DNA from: Rhytidiadelphus loreus
Lineage: Eukaryota; Streptophyta; Bryopsida; Hypnales; Hylocomiaceae
Direction of reading: 5' to 3'
Assembly (NCBI GenBank): GCA_947034895.1
Contig: OX344764.1
Span: 67,437,348 to 67,501,347, forward strand
Length of the DNA: 64,000 nucleotides
The notes below the pieces were generated by a model that saw only the letters and a list, made by a program, of their open reading frames with translations, had not been told where the DNA came from and did not search any database. This document shows, piece after piece, positions 1 through 10,500 of the stretch. Numbering within the stretch: position 1 is the first letter of the stretch; the number at the start of each line of letters is the position of its first letter. Both the position numbers and the translations under genes were made by a program.

Positions 1-85
1 GTAGTTTTTGACAGAAGAACGGCCCTGGTCCTTTAGGGGTTAAGATATCCAATTGATGTTGAGCACTTTTCATAATGTCTGAAGC
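1..85. other. flank left of the large element
   Basis: This short flank has no coding signal. Around 27-43 it carries the motif TGGTCCTTTAGGGGTTAA, which recurs in reverse orientation near 60722-60740 and in weaker form near 36588 and 62279. That suggests the end of a dispersed repeat rather than unique sequence. Confidence 0.4.
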
Positions 86-117
86 TAAAACCCATATTTA
101 ACTAATTATGGACAATT
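86..117 (+). repeat. left terminal inverted repeat of the large element
   Basis: Bases 94-117 are the exact reverse complement of 13972-13995. The match continues outward with three mismatches to base 86. It contains ATGGACAATT, which also appears in the termini of the short MITEs at 14 and 28 kb. Confidence 0.7.
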
Positions 118-960
118 ACACCATTTATGGACAAATTCGAAGTCCAAAATCACGTAATAATAGAGAAATAAGTAATAGAAAATCAAAAAAAGGTGTCGGC
201 GGGCGACCTACACATTGTCCATTTAAACTAGTTGTCCGAAAAAGTAGATTGAAGGACATTCCATTAGCTGTTAATAGAATCCAGAATTCCAAATATAATT
301 TTTGAGCAAGATGTACCGTAAGACAAGAGAAGAGACGCCTATAACCGTGACACACAAGAAGAGGCAGATCCCTTGAACAAAGTCCGCATAAAAATACCGC
401 ATGACTTTCCAATTGTGAGAAGGCAACACGCAGAAGACGTGTCAGCAGGCAACCGATGAGAGCGTCGACATTATAATGTGAAGCGAAATCAGAGCAATGC
501 ATTGACAATCAATAAAGGGAAATTAGGCATTCGAAAAGCCTAGTAAGTAGAAGCAATTGTGAAATCGCCCGTAGAGTAGGCACACTAAATTGACCACGAG
601 AGCGCACATAACTGTTGTCATTCTAGCGATAGAGAAGGAGACTTGAGACTATGACGTCTGAGCCCCTGACAGAGGTACTATTGCACTCGCCGATACAGTT
701 GGTAACTGTATCGACGGGCAACCGACAGTAAGACTACATCGACAGTGCATAGAATCGAGGGAGTTTCAAACTCCGGGATCGAGGCAGTTTCAAAAACGGA
801 TGCAGTGGAGCATCATAATATTAATTAAGAATACAGTACATATCCATTTCCATTCCATCACCAGAAAGTAGATGTCATAATCCGACTAGAAATAACTGTA
901 AATGACGCATGAAGATGATCGACTTAAAGTTCTATGCCATGAAGACGCAGCCTTGTCCTT
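118..960. other. left subterminal non-coding region
   Basis: I see no convincing gene. The stretch holds two degraded versions of the 19-bp palindrome (about 440-458 and 709-727). It also holds a separate perfect hairpin at 691-713, with 10-bp arms CGATACAGTT and AACTGTATCG around a GGT loop. Such structure is typical of subterminal regions of DNA transposons, but function is not shown. Confidence 0.45.
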
Positions 961-962
961 CA

Positions 963-1039
963 TATCGGCTGGTAGCCGACAACTCCTCCCAATTGCCAAT
1001 TCATTGAACAAGTAGCGATGTATCGGCTGGCAGCTGATA
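963..1039. repeat. two 19-bp palindromes, 3' side of the DUF7869-like gene
   Basis: The copies lie at 963-981 and 1021-1039, the latter TATCGGCTGGCAGCTGATA with one arm carrying a C-to-T change. They sit immediately downstream of the stop codon of the minus-strand gene, in its probable 3' UTR. Confidence 0.8.
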
Positions 1040-1060
1040 GAACACATGAAGGTGAGCGCG

Positions 1061-4000
1061 TCAGTCTTCTCCTTCGTCGTCAGCATCTCTGTCCTCCGCT
1101 GTCCCCGCGGCCTCCAGATTCGCAATCGCAGCAACGACCGAGGACTCCGGAATAAGATGAGATGTTGGAGGTCCCTTCTTCGCATGCGAGGGCATCCTGT
1201 GCGAGTACAGGACAATGCGCACATGAACAAGCTGTGGAAGTCTTAGTTCTTTATGCCATCGTCGAGTCCAGCACTCCCTGGCGACGACCGCTTTACTCTC
1301 CCTCTTGGCTTTCATTGGAGTCCACCACTCAACTTTGAAAGTGCCATAGGATGGTCCCTGCGTCATGTTGACACACTCCAGTACCCGTCCAAGCCACACA
1401 GGGAGGTAATTATTGTGACAAGGTCGACAGAGAACAAAGCCCCCAAGGAGAACATCCCTGAAGGGATTAAAGCTCAACTTTGGTCTGTCCTTTGCCGGCC
1501 CGCAGAATGGAGTAGGTTCTTGGTCGTCCTCGGGAGTGGTGTCTATTGGATTGTTTGGATCCGCCCCTCCTTCAGGAAATGCAGCAACGTGATCTCTTTT
1601 CCAATTTGACGTCGGCCAAAATCCCTCTTGAAGCGCAGTGGGTGTTGCGGGTAGAGGCGAACAAATCTCCGAATGGATTCGTTCCCAGTATGCGACACAA
1701 CCTGCCATTTCGTCGGCATATCTTTTGTTTCTGGCCATCCCCGACTTCCAGAACTCGATGTATTTTGCGATTCCATTCTTGATGAAGGACTGCTTCTCAT
1801 TGCATTCGCTAGCCCTTGCGACTTCTTTGTCAGCGTTTCGCTTCCTTGGGTTAATTTCGACGCTTCCCCAGAGTGCTTTGAACGGAACAGGTACCGGGTC
1901 TCCCTGCGGGATTTTCGGTCCCCCATCCTCGTCCGCTATCCACATTTTGACCGGTGGCCCCGGAGGAAGCCACGAAGAATCCGTTGTCCTTTTCTTGTAC
2001 CTCATGACTGGCCATCCTCGATCATCTCCTGACTCTTCTACGTAGAATTTGAACAGGTGTTTATCCCCGAGTCCCACAATCTTGTTGACACCATCATGAT
2101 GAAATCCCGTGAGGTATGATTTGAAGTCCGCCACTTCCTGAACAAACTCCGGGATGAAGGCGACAGTCTTCTGTGAATCCATGAACGCCTTCATGAGGTC
2201 TGCAAGGACGTAAGTGTTTTTCCTTTTGATCAGTTTCGACAGATAACTGAAGTGTGCGTCAATGTCTTCGTGCGTATGTCCGACAATGAGAAATCCAACA
2301 GTGACCTCCTTGAAGATGCGCCTGGCTGTGAGCAATGAGCAGAATGCCATGAGAAACCTATTTTCATTGTCCTTGGCTGAGTTGTCTAGTTGCAAGAAAA
2401 GCTTCCTTGGAAGAGAAACATGTGGGCGTCCAGGCCTTGGAGTTTTTGTGAACTTGTCCGAGGCCGTCGGAATTGATGAGTTGCATCTTGACTTTCCATG
2501 CAGTAGTGCCTCGAAGAAGCTGTTCAGGGGTGGAGTTGAGAACAAGATCTTTGACTCTCGAACAGGTGGCAGCTCGAGAGCACGGAAGACCCTGCACAGC
2601 GACGATATGGTAAAATTGGAATCTCTTGGCCACAGTGATGTGGAGTAATGCGCATACGCGCCATCTCCATGTCCATGTGTGAGCATACCAGTACAGGAGA
2701 TTGGAATTTGGCCGAGCCCTGCGGTGGCCTTGGTGATTCGCTGCATCCTTGGAATAGCGGTCTTGGTGGTGTCCATCTTGTCGTGAATGATGCAGAGGAA
2801 CTCCGACGGGTTTTGCACAGACTGCGCAGTCCATCCACTGTATACATTTCTACATGCGCGTTGGTAATTGAGATGTCTCTCTTTGTCATCCACTAGCGCC
2901 TGCCACTCGTCACACCCTCTCGGATACTTTGCAATGAACTCTACAAGGAAGTCACACTCTGTACATTTGGAGAAGTTACTTCCCACCGGCTTGACCTCGA
3001 CGTTCTTAAAATGAGCTTTCCGAAGTCAGCTAATGGCAGACTGGGAGACTGGCAACATGTTACAGATTCCATTGACCTGGGGGGCACATTCAGGTATATG
3101 AGACATGGCGAACGTAGAGAAACTATATCGGCTGCCAGCCGACAGCCCTGAACTACATGGACAAACCCACCGAAATAAAGGTACCTCACACATGCACAGA
3201 ATCTGCATTGAACTGGACCCAGTGCATTCGGATTGAGCATTATCGGCTGGCAGCCGACAGAAGTAATCGCGTAGTGCAAATGAAGGAGGAAGGAAACGGA
3301 TACGTACATAATTGACTTGCTGACGCATGTGATCCCAGTTCATTGCCGAGGGGACTACCTTGAGATTGTCCACGCGTTTGTTTCCCACTAGTCTGAATTT
3401 GTTTGGCATCTGGTCAGCATTGTCGTTGATAATCGTTGTGAGAGTTGCTTGAGCTTGAACGGTTTGCGGACGTGGTCGCCTGGCCCCCGCATTCCCGTGC
3501 GACCCGCTAACAGTTCCTCCAGTGGCCGCAGCCTTATATACATGATAGGCCGACCTTGAGACCCCGTGAATAAAGTACCAGGCATTCTCGCAAACATCGA
3601 CATTTTCCAGAGTGATGAACTTCTTCCCTGGAACAGAACCTGGATGAAGCTGACTCTGGACGGCATACGCCGTTTCCCTCCTGGACTCGAAGTTGCAGGC
3701 ATAGAACTTTCGTCGCAGACTTCTCGTGTGTTCGGTGTTCCCATGGAAACGTCTGGCAGCATCTGAGCCTGCAGCACTTTTGGGAGCTGACTTTTCGTAT
3801 GTCAATCTCCGACGTCTTTCTCTGCAATTTCGACAGTGTTTCAGATTCCTTGATAAGTACCCTTCGACGGACTGAGCGGTATGGATTCTTGGGTACTCCT
3901 TGCATTCCGTCGTCATCAGAACCATTGACCTCCGCCGCCTCCGAGCAGAGCGTGATAATTTCCGAAAGTAGCCTTCCCCCTTCTAATCTTGCATGTGTCA

Positions 4001-5231
4001 ACCTCCATTGCATAGTTGTCAATTGTAGTGCGTCATTGTCAGACACAAACATCACTCCCACGTCTGAGTCTCCGAGGACCGCATCGTCGCAGGCCTCGTT
4101 TGGAAGGCATACTTGAATCATTGCCCTTCCAAAGATAGAGAAGTCGTCATTCAGAAGTTCACAGTATTGATTTCTCCAGAGTGGTCTGTCAGGGAAAGGT
4201 AGTCCCGACTGCACACCATCTGAGCTGCCTCGTCGTTCATTACTTCCTCCAGTTTGATTAAAAGCCTCCGAATCGACTAAGCTGTCGTCCGCACTAGGAC
4301 CAGATCTAGAGTCATCATCGCTACTAAAACCATGGACATTGGGCATACGATCAGCGGACTCGTCCGATGAGTATAGCCTATCTTCTCGATCATCTTCGTC
4401 TGATGCAACTCCAGGAATATCCGTGTGTTCCGCCTCTGCAAATTCCGGATGGACATCAGATGTGCTTCCATCGCTTTCCGAATTACCATCCTTCAGTTGT
4501 TGGATGAAATGATTCTGTGAGGTACCTATCGGCTGGCCGCCGACAGGTTGTAGCACCGCATTCGAAGCATGGATAGGCCTGACCTTGTAACCACTCCACA
4601 GTATCTTGTACCCAACACAGCGATTCATTGTGATGTAATCCGGAATCTCGCAGTAGGCAACCTGATCCTTGAATTCATCTAGGACATTGAGTAGCCTGAC
4701 GACCACGAAGAAGCTGTGAGGAACCCGGAAGCCTTCCCAATAACCCTTCGGAGAGACTTCATTAATTACGCCGGATCCAGCATACCGAAGGTCGGTTCCA
4801 ACAGTCAGCAGAAGAGCGACCTCCATATTAACAGTGAGTGACAGGAACTGCTGTATGGGTTTCTTATCCGTGTTCACATGTATCGGCTGGCGGCCGACAC
4901 CAGCAGAGGTAGACCCTTCCGATTCAACATGTGGATAAAGATTGCTCGCCTCCTAGAGGATTGACCTTCCCGTGCAATTTCTGAGGAAGACCAAGTCTCC
5001 CTCAGGAAATGGAATTTCCATGTCCAGGTTTTGTGGGACGTCAAGTACATGGACACGGACAAGGTTGGGCTTCCCATTCATCCGTCCCTCCACGACAGCC
5101 CGCCCAGCATAGTACAGTCCTTCTAGGGTTAGAGCGACGACAACTCCCTTCCGCAACTTCAGTCTCCCCGAGTTTCCAATTCTGGTAAACGTCTCGATTG
5201 CAGTCATGTCGTAGCCTGCAGACCCTTCCAT
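1061..5231 (-). CDS. DUF7869-like transposase-type protein (frame disrupted)
   Basis: The long last exon (1061 to about 3018) carries the hallmark layout of DUF7869 proteins: HDKMDTTKTAIP, later LQLDNSAKDNENR, then FLIVGHTHEDIDAHFS. These acidic residues resemble an RNase H-type transposase core; no activity is demonstrated. Upstream exon sequence (about 3311-3740) adds the family's VCENAWYFIHGVS segment and HGN and DQMP motifs. The N-terminal part (3740-4877) is acidic and Ser-rich, with CCRLRCC near its end. Two similar short basic/aromatic modules lie at about 5231-4960 and 4838-4580. Introns lie near 3310-3018 (two palindromes) and 4960-4880 (one palindrome). Around 3715-3780 the reading frame shifts between the CC motif and the FYACNFESRRE segment with no obvious intron, so this copy may be inactive. 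The start at 5231 is tentative. It diverges from the plus-strand fusion gene across about 2 kb. Confidence 0.65.
3126..3259. repeat. two palindromes inside an intron of the DUF7869-like gene
   Basis: The copies are TATCGGCTGCCAGCCGACA at 3126-3144 and a G-centred copy at 3241-3259. Both fall between the exon ending near 3310 (donor GTACGTATCC on the minus strand) and the exon starting near 3018. Confidence 0.75.
4527..4545. repeat. palindrome copy within coding sequence
   Basis: The plus-strand sequence is TATCGGCTGGCCGCCGACA. On the minus strand it is translated in frame as VGGQPI within the acidic part of the DUF7869-like protein. It is one of only two copies I place inside an exon. Confidence 0.7.
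4881..4899. repeat. palindrome in the 5' intron of the DUF7869-like gene
   Basis: The sequence is TATCGGCTGGCGGCCGACA. It lies between the donor after the CTGR codons near 4960 and the coding sequence that resumes near 4877 on the minus strand. Confidence 0.65.
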
Positions 5232-6174
5232 TATGTCAAAAGACTACGGCGCTTTAAGCAGTGACGACTCTGGTGAAGCAATCAGTCCTCAGAAGAACTT
5301 ATCGGCTGGCAGCCGATACCCTAGAAATCAACCGAGAACTTGACCACTAATTTCTGCACAACGACAACTAGTTCTCTCCCTGTCGTCGTTACTGCAGATT
5401 GTATCGGTTGGCAGCCGACATGGAAACTGCTTATCGGCTGCCGGCCGACAGGAATGACTGTACGGACAAGTTCCTGATCCTATGACGTACGGATGCCAAC
5501 CAGAAATCCATTCCTGAGCCCATAATTCAAATCAGATCCTGCAATTTCAATAAAATGCCCCAACCACCTGAGCTAAATGATGCTAAAAATGATATGAATC
5601 CCTGACAGTTTGTTTCCTCCAATAAACCAAAATACGCCCTGAACTACTAGGCTCTGTGTCATGGAATGCACCCCATTGCAACCGTATCATTCACTAGATT
5701 GCCCTGCATCCCACTGGAAACTGCTGCGCTACTGTGCATTCCACTGCAATCTCTGCATTCCCCTACAGCTCGCCCAGCATTCCACTGCATTCCACTGTTG
5801 CTTGAAAGCATTCAAGACTAGCAGGTTGAGAGCCTGGAAGCAGCAACCAAAAATAAAAGACTGAACTCCTCCAAGAATTGAACCTAAGTGAGGAGTGGAG
5901 AGAAGCAAGTTGGCGCTTGAAATTTGAATTTGCATGAGGATGAATTTGTTGTGATTACAATAACGACTTGAGCGTATGTCTGAGGATCAAGAATTGAATC
6001 GTACGCACTTCTTGCAATGAGTGATCGTTACTGCCATGTCCTTGGGTGGATGTGAAGCACTGGATTTGGATGAATAATTAGTAACGGATGAAAAACCTGG
6101 ATGAATGGTCATGATTACCCTCCCCGGCTGGCAGCCGTCACTTCAGTGAGGAGAGGGGGTATACTCCCCTGGCC
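5232..6174. other. divergent intergenic region of the element
   Basis: This is the region between the two oppositely transcribed genes. It contains palindromes at 5300-5318 (perfect), 5402-5420 and 5432-5450, and a degraded one at 6122-6140. A loosely repeated CATTCCACTG/CATTCC stretch lies around 5720-5815. No gene is visible. By position it should hold the upstream regulatory sequences of both genes. Confidence 0.55.
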
Positions 6175-6290
6175 ACTTTCATTTCTGTTCATTTTTCATT
6201 TGCCTCACTTGCTCTCGCTCTCGCTCTCTCCCTCTCTCTTCCTCCCATTCATCTTCTCCCTTTCTCTCTGCCGCGCTTTCCTTTTTTGTT
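6175..6290 (+). promoter_or_regulatory. pyrimidine-rich probable core promoter or leader
   Basis: The plus strand is almost pure C/T from about 6178 to 6290, including repeats of CTCTCGCTCTCGCTCTCTC. Such Y-patch/TC tracts are common around plant transcription starts. It lies directly upstream of the phased half-sites and of the plus-strand fusion gene. No TATA box was found there. Confidence 0.4.
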
Positions 6291-6300
6291 TTGGGCTCGT

Positions 6301-6528
6301 AGCCGACACGCCTCCTTCGAGTTGCAGTCTGCACAACTGAGGACACCATTGCAGCCGATACGAGTTCACGCGCGGCCGATATTGAGAGCGTCTGAGGAGC
6401 CTTCATCTATCAAGCAGCCGACAGATTGGAGTGGCCAGCCGATACGGGAGGTGCCTGCAACGATGGAGTCGTCAACTCCCGAGACTGTCAGGTATTTTCC
6501 AGATCACTGTGTCGGTTGGCAGCCGATA
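6301..6528. repeat. phased half-sites of the palindrome plus one full copy
   Basis: The half-site RGCCGA(C/T) occurs without its left arm starting at 6301, 6353, 6374, 6416 and 6437. A full palindrome TGTCGGTTGGCAGCCGATA follows at 6510-6528, its half-site starting at 6521. Spacings are 52, 21, 42, 21 and 84 bp, close to whole numbers of DNA helical turns. The last four are also multiples of 7 codons, giving a QPI/RPI/QPT spacing in one reading frame (6286-6582). Confidence 0.7.
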
Positions 6529-6621
6529 CATTTTGAATCATCATTTGTCTTCATTATATATTCCTGGAGTGATTTCATGTGATTTCGTGTGGTCTGTGTT
6601 TGGGACCACAATAGAACCTTG

Positions 6622-6860
6622 TGTCGGCTGGCAGCCGACACTATTTGCACTGGGCGTTGTGATCTGGATACCAAACCATATCGGCTGGCAGCCGATACAG
6701 TGGGCGCTCTCTGAAATGCACTACATAGTTCTGTCAGCTGGCAGCCGACACTATTTGCATTGGGCGTTGTGATCTGGATACCAAACCATATCGGCTGGCA
6801 GCCGATACAGTGGACGCTCTCTGAAATGCACTACATAGTTCTGTCGGCTGGCAGCCGATA
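6622..6860. repeat. 110-bp tandem repeat containing five palindromes
   Basis: Two nearly identical units (6622-6731 and 6732-6841) each contain two palindrome copies; a fifth begins a third unit at 6842-6860. Palindromes lie at 6622, 6679, 6732, 6789 and 6842, so they alternate at 57 and 53 bp. The few differences between units are mostly transitions. Confidence 0.85.
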
Positions 6861-6890
6861 CCTTTGCTGTTTGCTCAAATTTCGGAATAC

Positions 6891-7515
6891 TACTGTGCAG
6901 GAAACCGACTCTGTTGAGTCGACTTCTGGGAGAGCGAATTGCGGACTCACCAATAGTGGCAGACGGGATTCGTCTAAGCGCTACCTGGAAAGCAAATTCA
7001 GGCATCCAGGAATGGGGACTGTGCTAGAGGGAGTTACCGGACAGTGATGTGCACATTGCGTGTTCCTTCAAGCTAAAGGGAAACATGATGCCGGGCCATG
7101 GCAATGTGATATCAGTGATGGCCATGGATGAGAACGTCCATGTCCTGATCTGCCTTCATCCAATCCATGAGCCGGATGCAGCGGCGGACTATTTTACAAT
7201 GGAGCTGCCATTCAGCACATGCACGGAGGAAGCATGTGGCGAGAGTCTATGACAATGGGCATGACATTTGAGGGAGCATCGCCATCTGATGCTCATGACC
7301 TCGTCTAGGGGTGGGAAATTCTAAAGGTGGAGAGGGACGACAAGAATACGCTCATCCACCGGGACCAGCAGAAGGGCAAGAAGAAGGCATCCGCGGGGCG
7401 GAAGAAAACTTCGATGCCGACAGCAACTGAGGACGACACTGTTGAGGTTGAAGCCGGATCCCCAAGCAAACCCAAGAGGAAGGGCAAGGGCAAGGACGAC
7501 CCAACAGGGTCATGA
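6891..7515 (+). pseudogene. broken or unresolved 5' part of the fusion gene
   Basis: Coding-like sequence runs in changing frames. After an acceptor-like TGTGCAG near 6890 there is ETDSVESTSGRANCG. Another frame (about 7045-7252) has HIACSFKLKGN. A third frame (7327-7515) encodes a Lys/Arg-rich segment with PSKPKRKGKGK, which resembles a nuclear localisation signal. The last frame stops in an ATGA overlap with the start codon at 7512. This could be unrecognised small introns or indels in a decaying gene. I cannot tell which without a transcript. Confidence 0.4.
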
Positions 7516-10500
7516 AGCTTACACTGGACGAGGCACTGGTTCGGGGAAATCACCTCACCACGAAGACCAAAGAGAACGAGGTGACCGCCATCTACCAGGC
7601 GCTAGAGTCGGGGCTGACGCACGCTTTCCCATACAAGAAGGAGCGACTTCCCGGCATCATTTCAGGAGACAAGCTGCACATCGCCCCCGACGAGTTGAAG
7701 TACCGCAAGATTGCGAAGGACCGCCTTGGTCAGGTATTTTATCTCAAGTGTTTGCCATGACCATGTCTCTCATCCGTTGTGTAGTTGGTCTGTCGGTTGG
7801 CAGCCGATACTTTCTGCCGTCAATACTAACAACGCTGTCTACTTCCATATCAGGTGAAAACAATGTACAAGGGGTATGGGTCCATCAGGAAGAAGCCTGA
7901 GATTCATGGCATTCCTCTAAAGCGAGCACCTTTACCAACTGACAAGGGACTCGATGCGGTCATGGATAGTTGTCCGCCAAAGACGGAAGTGGTGTTCGTG
8001 AATGGTGAGTCAGTGCCATGGTGGAAGGCACCAAATGTGCACTGGTACATTATTGGGGGGCAGCATACGGTGACGGCTTGTAGGGAACTTGCCGAACAAT
8101 ACCCCGAAGGCTCGGACGCAAGGAAGGATCTCCTGGAGTTCGAGGTGATCCCCGTATTCAGTAGGGACCCAAGAACTCTAGTCCGTGTATCCAACGCCTT
8201 GAACTTGAACATCGCGGAGAAGGTCGCCAAGGAGACCTTCCGATCCTGTGCCGAGATGGGAAGGGCGGCGTGGGTTAAGGCCGGCTGCCCGGAGCCGCAT
8301 CATGGTAGAGGAAAACCTTCGCCAGATTTTGAGGTACTTCTCTTTCACTTTTGTTTTCATGATGACTCATTCTCAACAGCATCTCATTGTTCATATTACT
8401 ATTGTGTCGGCTGCCAGCCGATACCAAGGCATTACAGTCTTCCATTCTGTGATATCTGGAGCCTGCTATATGTCGACTGGCAGCCGATACCATTTTGCAT
8501 TAACTCATTCACCTGATTTGACAATTGTCCAAGTAGCGAAGCTGAACGTCATGGCGCACTTTGTGGACGAAAAGGTGTCGTCGAAACTACCCCTCATTTT
8601 TGTGAAAGAGAATACCTGGGAGCTGTGGACCAAAGTATTCGACGCCTGGGAGAACGGCGAGCTCATCGGCGATGACGGGAGTATTCCGAATTCCATCGTG
8701 AATAGGAAACCCCTCACACACATCACGAAGACTGATCTGACGCCAACACTGGGACTCCGAGACTCCGATCTCTGTGATCTGGTACGGGACATCCTGGATC
8801 TTCGAGTCAGCATTAAGAACACGGCGAAGGCCAGGTCGTCAGGGGAGGAGATACTCTACGACTGGTGCCGGGACAAAAAGCTCGACCGTGTCGTCATGAA
8901 CGAGATCATGTGGACCAGGAAGAAGTACCCTCTTCCATGCAAGGATGCTGCCTGGGTCCCTTACTCGGACGAAGCATGGCAAGAACTGGCAGGCAAGGAA
9001 GGATATTCAGCTGCAGTCGTCCGGAACGTGTGGAAGGACATGAAGAAATTCACGGACGGAAACGCCTGGCTGACGGGGCGGGCAAACCCAATGAATCTAA
9101 CAATGGACAAATCCACAGATGGCTTGGCCCCAGGGGTATTCTTCACGACCTTGATGGAGTACGCCACCATTAATGTGAATCCGGTCCAGGAAGTGGAATC
9201 CGAAATCATGTTCGACTGTCGTGTAGGCGAGTCTATCACCGACGTTGTTGAGTACGTCCGCGGCCATCAGAACCCAGACGGTCTTGTCATTGGTGAACGC
9301 AAGATCGTCGTCGTCTTCGGGTACACCGAGGGTGGGGAAGACATCGCTGTCAACAAGCACAACTTCCTGGACATCGCGGCGATTGCACAGGCTCCACTAG
9401 ATGACGACGACCTAGATGCACCAACATCGGACTCATACATTCCGTTGCCCATGCTATTCATAGGCAACTTCCGATTTAGAGACTCAGTGGCCTTGGCAGC
9501 TTATTCCAGTGCATCGTCGTGGTACTTCCACACGGTTTACTACCAGCCATCTCCTTGCGGTGGCTTCATCAAGGGCGACCTGGAAGCGAAGGCCATGGTC
9601 ACATTGTCGTTGACGTACCCAAAACCGGAGTCACGACTAGACATGTTACGACTGTTCAAGCGGTTCACGGGTATACAGAAACCGCTTGATTGGTTCTTCC
9701 AAGACGCCGAAGGTGAAGTCGACTGGAATGCTGGATCGTGCGGGGTAGGGCACGCACTTCTAGAGCAACTGCTGAAGCCCACACTCAAATCGAAGGTCGC
9801 CACAGTCATCAACGTCTGGGGAGGAGGAAACGTCACGGAGATTGCTTTGGTAAGTCCATCTCCCACTCCAGATCAGGGGACTTAATATTCATTCTACTCT
9901 ACTGTTTCTGTCAGCTGCTAGCCGATACCTGACTTCATTGTTCTTCCCTTGTTTCTGTCGGCCGCCAGCCGATACATAATTTACTTGATTGCTCTGCTGG
10001 TGTTGTCCAGAGGAATGGCCGACCCGTTGTAGAATTCGTTCGTGACGAAGGCGGCATATCGAAGGCACATGACCGGGTCAAGGGGATGAATGTCATAACG
10101 GCTTCGCAGGTGGTACCTTTTCACTCTTCCGCTGTTCAAGGTATCGAGACTGCTGGAGGATCGACTGCGGTGTCGCCACGGCATCCATCGGAATCTCAGC
10201 AGCCTCCGACAGTCCCATCGTCCCCTTACACTAGCCAAGACAACACTGGGACTAGGCACATTCGGGAAGGAAGCGGGCAGCATGAACATCTGGCAACTCC
10301 TTTCCGCCCGATCGTTTTCAGTGATTCGGGAAGCGATGAGTCTGAGCACGAAGGATTCATCCAAAGGAACCGCGATGACGAATCCGCTGGACCTACTCCG
10401 ATACGTCCTAACTCACCCGATCCGATTTCGTCCCCAGTGCGGTCGGAAACTACGCAAGCAGCCATGGTGGTAGACTTGCATGCTGTCCCACAATCCGAGG

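Noticed and set aside
6286..6582. 98-residue frame with a QPI heptad pattern
   Set aside because: Not called a gene: the pattern comes from the palindrome half-sites and the region looks like leader sequence. Kept as a finding because of the spacing.
7442..7900. Long plus-strand frame rich in Arg
   Set aside because: It overlaps the better-supported frames with ParB-like motifs, crosses the modelled intron and has no recognisable content.
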